DNA from: Oleispira sp963933055
Lineage (GTDB): Bacteria > Pseudomonadota > Gammaproteobacteria > Pseudomonadales > Oceanobacteraceae
Direction of reading: 5' to 3'
Assembly: GCA_963933055.1 (NCBI GenBank)
Contig: CAWVSY010000085.1
Span: forward strand, 1 to 8,457
DNA length: 8,457 bases
Position 1 is the first letter of the stretch; every line of letters starts with the position of its first letter. Below the pieces are notes generated by a model that worked only from the letters and a program-made list of their open reading frames with translations, was not told the origin of the DNA and made no database searches. A program made the position numbers and the translations under genes. This document shows, piece after piece, positions 1 through 6,042 of the stretch.

Positions 1-1367
1 GCACTTTCACGAATAATCACTTCCCAGCGATACAATAACAAACTTAAAAAATGAGGGTAAACCCTAGGAGTGACCTCATAAAAATAATGATTAATCCCCT
101 TGCCAGAATCTGCTCGATATTTTAGCTGCTCACTATGACGCATTAATAAATAACTAATCAATCCAGCATTGTGTAAAGCCAGCGCCAGCACTGCAGGGAT
201 GCCTGATGGTCCTAGTATTAGTAAAAAAACAAAAGCGAAAATCATTTCAGGGATAGAACGTAAAATTAACAAAAAGCTTCTTCCAAGCCCTCTTATTAAC
301 GAAAGCTTATTAGGAAAAAATGCCTTACTTGCCCATGGATAAAACACTAAAACTAAAATACCAGTAAGCACTAATGCCAGCTGAGATAATAATAAGGTAT
401 CCCAGAGTGCAGGCAATGCGACATCCAATAGCTGATGTTGATACCAATTCATCGCGCTACTCAAATCTCCGCTTAATAGAGATTTTGGCCAAACATCGTA
501 GGTTAAAAATTGAACTAAGGAGCTGCCATATACCTGCGGTGCTTCAGGTAAAGCAATAAAAGAAAGTACGAGATAAATAGGTACAAGAATATAAGCGGGC
601 AATACTCGACTGTGTAGCCACCAACGAATGCTGGCAATTAAAAGAAAAAATGAGAATAACAGCCCTGCCGCTTCATCGTACTGACCTTGTTTGAAGGCCG
701 TTTCTAAATAAAATCCTAAGGTTGGTAAACCGATAAAGCCTAAGATCGTACTGGAACGCAGAGCGCACTCAAAACGATAACGTGTATAGCTCACCATTTG
801 CGGCCACGACTGGGGAAGCCAACTATAAAAATAGCGACTAAATCGATCCGTTTTGGGGGCTATGGTTGAATTAGGAACAGTGCTTTGCTGCTCAATAATC
901 TCAGCAAACATTTTGGCAAAGATGCCCGTAAAAGGCACCAAGATTGCTAATACTCCCGTCGTCGCCGACAATCCATAAACCTGCATAAATATCAGCCCCC
1001 AGAATAATTCATGTACCGCTCTTATCGAGGCTGAAAATACACGTACTATTTTGGAGTGAAAAACCAAAGCGAATAACAAACCTAAAAAAGCAGCGCCCGC
1101 AACAGCGATCAACGCGAATGCCACGGTAATCATCAAGCTATCGGCAAGAACGGCTATTTCTGGAAAGCTTGGTTGAATTATCCCCTGTCCGATTCGAGAC
1201 AGTTCTTGCCAAGGTTCTACCTGATAAATAACCAAGTCGGCAAAAGGTATACAAAGCAACGCTGTAACAATAAAGGTGAACGATAAACGTCGGCTAGAAC
1301 CCAATAGAGATTTGGAAAAGAAACGGGAAGAAGAACCGAGAACAGAACTTAAAAAAGAGATAAGCAT
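1..1367 (-). CDS. Tandem-fused PhnE-type ABC transporter permease, 3' end cut by window edge
   Basis: The minus strand reads open from the ATG at 1367 to the left edge, giving 455 residues without the C-terminus. It is the inner-membrane channel of the ABC importer encoded with the ATPase and binding protein just upstream. Two PhnE-like halves are visible. Half one, about residues 72-250, has hydrophobic helices and a loop ending in RYRFECALRSSTILGFIG (197-213), like the conserved PhnE segment RSATVLGFVG. Half two, from about 312, has ILRSIPEMIFAF (368-379), ALALHNAG (395-402) and LLYRWEVIIRES (444-455), where the edge falls in the same conserved segment. A single PhnE is about 260-280 residues, so this is a fusion and roughly 50-70 residues are probably missing. 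Half one's cytoplasmic EAA-type loop looks less standard than half two's. The start lies 9 nt after the ATPase stop, which is in frame upstream, so no longer start is possible. The transported substrate is inferred from context. Confidence 0.9.
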   Translation of the reverse strand, partial: MLISFLSSVLGSSSRFFSKSLLGSSRRLSFTFIVTALLCIPFADLVIYQVEPWQELSRIGQGIIQPSFPEIAVLADSLMITVAFALIAVAGAAFLGLLFALVFHSKIVRVFSASIRAVHELFWGLIFMQVYGLSATTGVLAILVPFTGIFAKMFAEIIEQQSTVPNSTIAPKTDRFSRYFYSWLPQSWPQMVSYTRYRFECALRSSTILGFIGLPTLGFYLETAFKQGQYDEAAGLLFSFFLLIASIRWWLHSRVLPAYILVPIYLVLSFIALPEAPQVYGSSLVQFLTYDVWPKSLLSGDLSSAMNWYQHQLLDVALPALWDTLLLSQLALVLTGILVLVFYPWASKAFFPNKLSLIRGLGRSFLLILRSIPEMIFAFVFLLILGPSGIPAVLALALHNAGLISYLLMRHSEQLKYRADSGKGINHYFYEVTPRVYPHFLSLLLYRWEVIIRES

Positions 1368-1376
1368 ATTTACTCG

Positions 1377-2033
1377 TTACTCATAAAGTGAGTCGAGCAG
1401 ACCCGCTTGGTATTTATTCTTAGCAAACTCTTTCGCTGGGGAATCAAAAATAATGCTGCCTGCTTTAATGCCAATAATACGATCAAAGTTATTGAGGGCT
1501 TGCTGTCGATTATGAAGCGCTAAAATAACCGTATTATGACGACGCAGAATTAACTCCAGAATCATCTGAGCTTGAACTGGATCTAAGCTCGAGACAGGCT
1601 CATCCCCCAAAAAAGTATCTTGGCTTCGATATAATGCACGGCCAATACTAATGCGTTGTCTCTGGCCACCCGATAGCTGTGAAACCGACGTCCATAAATG
1701 CAATTCAGGATCTAATGCTAACAAGCGTGCTAATTCTGATATTTCGTTTTTATGTTTTGAAAGGGGCTTTAATAAATTGACTAGATTATACAATGCATTA
1801 TGCTTCTGTAGCTGCCCCATATAAATATTGTGATAACCCGATAACGCTTCTACCAAACCATGTTCTTGCGGACACCAAGCGATGTTATTAGCGCACTGCT
1901 GGTGCAGTACGTTCAATAAACTGGTTTTACCACCACCAGAAGGCCCTAGTAACGCGATTTTCTCCCCCGCATTAATACTGAGGGAGATATTTTTTAATCG
2001 TGTATCGAGCTGGTAATTATCGAGCTTGAACAT
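1377..2033 (-). CDS. PhnC-like ABC transporter ATP-binding protein
   Basis: This is the cytoplasmic ATPase subunit powering the adjacent importer. Numbered from the ATG at 2033 (218 residues), it has Walker A GPSGGGKT (30-37), a Q-loop Gln at about 56, signature LSGGQ (120-124), Walker B ending in Asp144-Glu145 followed by the SSLD D-loop, and an H-loop His at about 174. All catalytic elements are intact. It is somewhat shorter than usual PhnC proteins (about 250-260 residues), mainly in the helical region. Start choice: an in-frame TTG at 2045 would give 222 residues and overlap the binding-protein gene by 8 nt. The ATG sits 4 nt after the binding-protein stop, and I prefer it because neither start has a clear Shine-Dalgarno and the ATG arrangement fits translational coupling. 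The family call is firm. Selenium-oxyanion rather than phosphonate or phosphite transport is inferred from selD and selU. Confidence 0.92.
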   Translation of the reverse strand: MFKLDNYQLDTRLKNISLSINAGEKIALLGPSGGGKTSLLNVLHQQCANNIAWCPQEHGLVEALSGYHNIYMGQLQKHNALYNLVNLLKPLSKHKNEISELARLLALDPELHLWTSVSQLSGGQRQRISIGRALYRSQDTFLGDEPVSSLDPVQAQMILELILRRHNTVILALHNRQQALNNFDRIIGIKAGSIIFDSPAKEFAKNKYQAGLLDSLYE

Positions 2034-2037
2034 AGGT

Positions 2038-2946
2038 TTAATCAATCAAACCAATTGCACGGGCCGTATTTTCAATCGGCGCATAATCAGCATTCGATGC
2101 TGGGATAAATGATTGGCGAGGAAAACTTGCCAACAAATCCGGGTCATTCATTTCCAACAAGGTTTTGCGTACTAACTGTTTAAAATCAGCACCAAAACGC
2201 TGATCAACGTCGTTACGAATGGTCCACTGGTAATCAGGATACGTTGGCGTTGTCCAAATAACAGAGACTTTATTGGTATCAATTTTTCCAGACGCCAATT
2301 CTTTCTCCCAAACTTTAAAGTTTACTGCGCCTACCTGATAAGCACCAGACTGTACCTGTGCAATGGTGCGGCTGTGATCACCCGAAAAACCTATACGAGA
2401 AAATACATCATTAGGTGCTGCTTTAAACTCTTCGCGCAAATAAAACTCAGGCATTAAACGACCAGAAGTCGAGCCTTTAGAACCAAAAGTAAAAGTCATA
2501 TCCTTGGTATTAAACGCTTTAAACGCATCAGATAAATCAGCATTTGGCTTTAGGCCAGTAGAGTGATGAGCAATAATATAGCTTTTAAAAGACTGATCTT
2601 CAAAACCTTGCGCAATGGCTTCAGAACCAGGAACTAAAGTACGAGCACGAACACCCGATAAACCACCAAACCAAGCAAGTTGAACTTGATCATTTCTAAA
2701 AGCCGTTACGGCAGCACCATAAGATTTAACCGGAATGTATTTAACATCAACGTTTAGCTTTTCTGATAAATACACAGCTACTTTATTAAAACGTTGCTGT
2801 AAACGTGATTCATCGGCATCAGGGATCGCGGTAAATACAAACGTAGGCTTCTCTTCGGCCTTCATGGCAGCTTGTGCAGAAGCCATAAATAATAGCGGCG
2901 CTAATAACGTGAATGCGGTTGCTAAAATAGCGATTTGTTTTTTCAT
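2038..2946 (-). CDS. PhnD-like periplasmic binding protein, putative selenium-oxyanion (selenate) ABC transporter
   Basis: A 302-residue secreted solute-binding protein. The N-terminus is a classic Sec signal: MKKQ, a hydrophobic core to about residue 22, and a likely cleavage after AQA (24-26). There is no lipobox Cys, so it should be soluble in the periplasm. The mature part has the PhnD/phosphate-phosphonate binding fold: FTAIPDADESRL (38-49), a FRNDQVQLAWFGG strand (83-95), the oxyanion-loop segment FGSKGSTSGRLMPE (154-167) and SGDHSRTIAQVQSG (188-201), where PhnD proteins have pocket residues. The Ser-Thr-Ser-Gly loop (159-162) fits tetrahedral oxyanion binding. GGAAAA about 7 nt upstream of the ATG serves as ribosome binding site. 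I recall a named family 'putative selenate ABC transporter substrate-binding protein' that is PhnD-related and linked to selD, and this gene fits it in sequence type and position. Selenate, selenite or another oxyanion cannot be told apart here. Phosphonate or phosphite is the alternative. Confidence 0.88.
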   Translation of the reverse strand: MKKQIAILATAFTLLAPLLFMASAQAAMKAEEKPTFVFTAIPDADESRLQQRFNKVAVYLSEKLNVDVKYIPVKSYGAAVTAFRNDQVQLAWFGGLSGVRARTLVPGSEAIAQGFEDQSFKSYIIAHHSTGLKPNADLSDAFKAFNTKDMTFTFGSKGSTSGRLMPEFYLREEFKAAPNDVFSRIGFSGDHSRTIAQVQSGAYQVGAVNFKVWEKELASGKIDTNKVSVIWTTPTYPDYQWTIRNDVDQRFGADFKQLVRKTLLEMNDPDLLASFPRQSFIPASNADYAPIENTARAIGLID

Positions 2947-2988
2947 TTTTGTTTTCCAAACGTTTAAATTAATAAGTTATCGTTTTGC

Positions 2989-4191
2989 TTAATTCAAAGC
3001 CTGCAAGTAGGCTTCGACTTCTGCAGCATTGCCACGAAATACGATTCGCTCTTTGCGTTTCTCTAATAAATAATCATACTGGGGATCATAATATTCACTT
3101 AACAGTACTCGAATCCACTCACGGTGTAAGCTGTTATCACCCGCTTCGTGTGCTGCCAGAGCATTATCGAGCATACTCGTCAATTCTTGATGACGCACGC
3201 CGCCTAAGCGCTTACGAATATTGAACATCGATTTACGTAACTCTTCGGCAAAAAGCTCAAAAGCCGACGGCTTGCCAGGAAAAGAAGTTTCATCATACGA
3301 TTTCCCTTCAAGGCTTACTATTTCAGAATCTTCTACGCAAAACGCTTCCCATTCAGCCAGCTTTTGCAAAATGTAATTTCGAAAAGAATGCTCAACACGA
3401 GTTTCTAAGTCAGCCTCGACAACAACAATAGGGGATTTATGCATGGCTGCTCTTAGCTTTTCAGGCAAAGCGCAACGGCCAATCAAATGACTTTCATCTT
3501 CTAATAACATAGGGCTATTGGGTGCTTTATGATGCTGACGTAAGAATGCAATTGAAAGTGTGTTTTCAAAATCAATCTGACTTGGCTGTCCTGCTGCACG
3601 CTTACCAAAAGCACTACCGCGATGATTTGCTAAGCCTTCTAGATCAATCGTATTATTAAACTTCAATAACAAGTCTGTCTTAGCGGCACCGGTTTGACCC
3701 GCGACAATATAAAATTTTTCTTTGCGCTCAGAATCCGTCGCATAATCACAAATGCTATCAAGTCGATCAATTAAGAAACGACGCATCGCTTTATAGCCAC
3801 CCTTTACCAACGGGTAATGACAACCTGCTTCCGCTAACCACGCTTGTGTTGTGTGCGAACGCAAACCTCCGCGAAAACAATATAAATAGCCATTTGGATT
3901 TTGCTTAGCAAAATCTAACCAAAGCGCCATACGTTCATCTTTGGTTTTGCCTGATACTAAACGATGACCTAGCTTTATTGCCGCTTCTTGCCCGTCACGC
4001 TTATAAGACGTACCCACTTTGGCACGCTCAATATCCGTCATTAACGGTAAGCTTTTCACATGTGGAAATGCACCCTTTTTAAACTCAATCGGAGCACGAG
4101 TATCAAACATCGGTGTGTCAGTTAAAAATAGTGCTTCATAATCGTCGGTATCAGGGCGTTTATTTAAATCCAATTCAGTGGCGTTAGTCAT
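2989..4191 (-). CDS. selU: tRNA 2-selenouridine synthase
   Basis: SelU (MnmH, formerly YbbB), 400 residues. It uses selenophosphate from SelD to replace sulfur in 5-substituted 2-thiouridine at tRNA wobble position 34, by way of a geranylated intermediate as established for the E. coli enzyme. The N-terminal rhodanese domain (about 15-140) has the catalytic Cys105 in LYCFRGGLRS, equivalent to E. coli Cys97. The C-terminal P-loop domain starts at AGQTGAAKT (164-172), followed by DLEGLANHRGSAFG (183-196), LLEDESHLIG and the C-terminal EYYDPQYDY, all typical of the family. The P-loop has Ala170 where the Walker A consensus has Gly before Lys171. The ATG lies 2 nt after the selD stop, with GAGG inside the end of selD as a somewhat distant Shine-Dalgarno, so translation is probably coupled. 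Length is slightly above that of E. coli (about 364). Confidence 0.97.
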   Translation of the reverse strand: MTNATELDLNKRPDTDDYEALFLTDTPMFDTRAPIEFKKGAFPHVKSLPLMTDIERAKVGTSYKRDGQEAAIKLGHRLVSGKTKDERMALWLDFAKQNPNGYLYCFRGGLRSHTTQAWLAEAGCHYPLVKGGYKAMRRFLIDRLDSICDYATDSERKEKFYIVAGQTGAAKTDLLLKFNNTIDLEGLANHRGSAFGKRAAGQPSQIDFENTLSIAFLRQHHKAPNSPMLLEDESHLIGRCALPEKLRAAMHKSPIVVVEADLETRVEHSFRNYILQKLAEWEAFCVEDSEIVSLEGKSYDETSFPGKPSAFELFAEELRKSMFNIRKRLGGVRHQELTSMLDNALAAHEAGDNSLHREWIRVLLSEYYDPQYDYLLEKRKERIVFRGNAAEVEAYLQALN

Positions 4192-4193
4192 CT

Positions 4194-5264
4194 CTAAATA
4201 ACCTCAACGAGGTAATCAGCATTGCTTTTGATTACCTTCGACTGAGCTATTAATTCTCCAATCGGCTGTGCATACAAACCTTCACGCGTTAACAATTCGG
4301 CTAACTCAATTTCACTTTCTGGCTTAACTGCAATTAGCAAACCACCGCTCGTCTGTGGGTCGCACAATAGGTTACGCTGTTCTTCACTCATTGGGGCAAG
4401 CTTGTCACCATAGGAATCGAAGTTACGTAGAGTTCCACCGGGAACACACCCTATTTCTAGATACTCCTTGACGGGTTCTAAAAATGGAATTGCATCGAAA
4501 TTAATATTCGCTTTAACACCACTGCCTTCACACATTTCAATTAAGTGACCCATTAAGGCAAAACCTGTGACATCAGTCATCGCGGTTACGCCATCGATGT
4601 CGGCAACGTCAGCACCAATTTTATTAAGCTGACACATCACTTCGACGGCTAAACCTTCGTGTTCAGATTTTAATTTTTTCTGCTTTTGTGCCGTTGTTAA
4701 AATCCCAACACCCAGCTTTTTAGTAAGATATAACTTACAACCTGCCGTTGCTGTATTATTTTGCTTCAGCTTTTCTTTCGCTACCTGACCCGTAACCGCT
4801 AAGCCAAAGATGGGTTCAGGAGAATCAATACTGTGTCCGCCGGCAAGCATAATACCAGCATCCATACAGGCTTGGCGTCCGCCATCAACCACCTGCTGAG
4901 CTACTTCAGCCGGTAATGTATTAATCGGCCAACCTAAAATGGCGATGGCCATCATCGGTTTTCCGCCCATGGCATAAATATCACTGATCGCATTCGTTGC
5001 CGCAATACGGCCAAAGTCAAAAGCATCATCCGCAATCGGCATAAAGAAATCGGTAGTGCTTAATACCACCTGCCCATTCCCCATATCATAAGCGGCCGCA
5101 TCATCTTTACTGCTATTGCCGACTAATAAATTAGGATCCATTTTTACGTCAAGCTTTGAAGCAACAATGGTTTCTAAAACCTGAGGCGAAATTTTGCAGC
5201 CACAGCCAGCGCCGTGGCTATATTCAGTCAGTTTGATCGCTGCTGGTGTAGATTCAGAAGACAT
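4194..5264 (-). CDS. selD: Selenophosphate synthase (selenide, water dikinase)
   Basis: SelD makes monoselenophosphate from selenide and ATP, releasing AMP and phosphate in the cytoplasm. It is the common selenium donor for selenouridine and selenocysteine. At 356 residues it matches the E. coli length (347) with four extra at the N-terminus. The active-site segment HGAGCGCK carries Cys21 and Lys24 (E. coli Cys17 and Lys20). The metal- and ATP-binding aspartates Asp55, Asp72, Asp95 and Asp231 sit exactly at the E. coli positions plus four. Other conserved runs are DFFMPIADDAFDFGRIAATN (72-91), GGHSIDSPEPIFGLAVTG (142-159) and DPQTSGGLL (302-310). This is the cysteine form: the active-site codon is a normal Cys codon, not an in-frame TGA. 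The Shine-Dalgarno is poor; the 16 nt before the ATG read ATTTAGGCCACCTTTT, with only a short AGG. It is first in the five-gene selenium run. Confidence 0.98.
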   Translation of the reverse strand: MSSESTPAAIKLTEYSHGAGCGCKISPQVLETIVASKLDVKMDPNLLVGNSSKDDAAAYDMGNGQVVLSTTDFFMPIADDAFDFGRIAATNAISDIYAMGGKPMMAIAILGWPINTLPAEVAQQVVDGGRQACMDAGIMLAGGHSIDSPEPIFGLAVTGQVAKEKLKQNNTATAGCKLYLTKKLGVGILTTAQKQKKLKSEHEGLAVEVMCQLNKIGADVADIDGVTAMTDVTGFALMGHLIEMCEGSGVKANINFDAIPFLEPVKEYLEIGCVPGGTLRNFDSYGDKLAPMSEEQRNLLCDPQTSGGLLIAVKPESEIELAELLTREGLYAQPIGELIAQSKVIKSNADYLVEVI

Positions 5265-5285
5265 AAAAGGTGGCCTAAATTGAAT

Positions 5286-5314
5286 ATTTTATAAATGAGA
5301 ATAAAACATGAAAA
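5286..5314 (-). promoter_or_regulatory. Candidate sigma70-type promoter for the selD operon
   Basis: On the minus strand TTTTCA (5314-5309; 4 of 6 to TTGACA) is followed after 17 nt by TAAAAT (5291-5286; 5 of 6 to TATAAT). Transcription would start near 5279, leaving a short leader of about 15 nt before selD. The 92-nt gap between the exonuclease stop and selD is A/T-rich, so a chance match is quite possible. No hairpin terminator for the upstream gene was seen in the same gap, so read-through from the exonuclease gene is an alternative. Confidence 0.33.
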
Positions 5315-5356
5315 ATTGAGATAAAGCACTGAGGGAGAATCATACGGATTTAGCAG

Positions 5357-5980
5357 CTAATTGTCAGCTACATACGCTGATAGCAACTTATCAATAGACT
5401 TTTTAGGGGTCTTAGTGATTTTTTTTATTAATTCAAAAGGCACATCAAATATTCCATAGCGTTCACCGATATCCTCTAGCATTTCCATCCACACCTTAGC
5501 GGTCATTTCACTATCAAATAATGCACGGTGAAAGCCACCTGAGCTTTCAATATTACGATAGCGTACTAATTCACCAAGCTTATGGCTGTGAGCGTCCTGA
5601 AAAATGCGACGTGAAAGTAATAATGAACATGAGAAATCACCTGAGTATTTGCGATTAATTCGAGCAAATTCAGCCTCTAGAAAGCGCTGATCAAACGAGG
5701 CATTATGAGCAATTAAATTATCACCTCCCATAAAATCAGCAAAGCGATTCATTACAATTTCACAAGAATCAACGCCAACCAACATCTGGTTAGTAATACC
5801 GGTATATTCTTCTATAAAAGCACTGATACGCTTTCCAGGATTCATCAGTTCTTGAAAGCGGTCAGTAATTTCACCATTTACCAAGCGTACCGCTCCAATT
5901 TCAATAGCACGATCACCCATGTCTGGTGACAAACCAGTGGTTTCAAAATCAAGAATAACGAGACTATCTGCTCTAGACAT
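5357..5980 (-). CDS. DnaQ-like DEDDh 3'-5' exonuclease
   Basis: A 207-residue exonuclease of the DnaQ/epsilon-type DEDDh superfamily, which removes nucleotides from 3' ends using two metal ions. From the chosen start, exo I DFETTG carries Asp11 and Glu13, exo II AHNASFD carries Asp97, and exo III HRALFD carries His151 and Asp156, so all five catalytic residues are present. The C-terminus (about 175-207) is a short basic extension with no recognised domain. An upstream in-frame ATG at 5992 would add MRSE. I chose 5980 because GAGAAGTGA precedes it closely, while 5992 has no ribosome binding site. It lies downstream of the acyltransferase by 62 nt (50 nt from the longer start), on the same strand, and may share its transcript. 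Whether it proofreads DNA or trims RNA (as RNase T or oligoribonuclease do) cannot be decided. It is not a full DNA polymerase III epsilon, which would be longer. Confidence 0.87.
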   Translation of the reverse strand: MSRADSLVILDFETTGLSPDMGDRAIEIGAVRLVNGEITDRFQELMNPGKRISAFIEEYTGITNQMLVGVDSCEIVMNRFADFMGGDNLIAHNASFDQRFLEAEFARINRKYSGDFSCSLLLSRRIFQDAHSHKLGELVRYRNIESSGGFHRALFDSEMTAKVWMEMLEDIGERYGIFDVPFELIKKITKTPKKSIDKLLSAYVADN

Positions 5981-5990
5981 TTCACTTCTC
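5981..5990 (-). promoter_or_regulatory. Ribosome binding site deciding the exonuclease start
   Basis: On the minus strand GAGAAGTGAA directly precedes the ATG at 5980. Its AGAAGTGA part matches 6 of 8 positions of the extended Shine-Dalgarno consensus GGAGGTGA, though the spacer is short. The competing ATG at 5992 is preceded by GCGTGCGCTATTT, which has no such match. Confidence 0.5.
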
Positions 5991-6042
5991 ATAAATAGCG
6001 CACGCTAAAATACTGGTCATTGATACGGCTATACGATGATGA

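Noticed and set aside
374..559. Plus-strand open frame of 61 codons
   Set aside because: It lies antisense within the permease gene, which reads as a coherent PhnE-like membrane protein; the plus-strand product has no recognisable features.
2034..2045. TTG start at 2045 for the ATPase gene
   Set aside because: It adds only four residues, lacks a Shine-Dalgarno and overlaps the previous gene; the ATG at 2033 is 4 nt after the stop. The longer form is not excluded.
2735..3224. Two plus-strand open frames of 85 and 79 codons
   Set aside because: Both are antisense to the binding-protein and selU genes, whose family matches are strong.
5202..5204. Selenocysteine in SelD at the Cys21 active-site position
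   Set aside because: The codon is a normal Cys codon and no in-frame TGA occurs, so this is the cysteine form. The window gives no evidence for or against selenocysteine coding elsewhere.
5351..5385. Repeated TAGCTG-like units near the exonuclease 3' end, considered as a terminator
   Set aside because: They do not form a stable stem followed by a T-run on the minus strand.
5996..6007. Short inverted repeat TAGCG-CA-CGCTA before the exonuclease gene
   Set aside because: A 5-bp stem with a 2-nt loop is too short to fold as a terminator and could be chance; it is a weak operator candidate at best.
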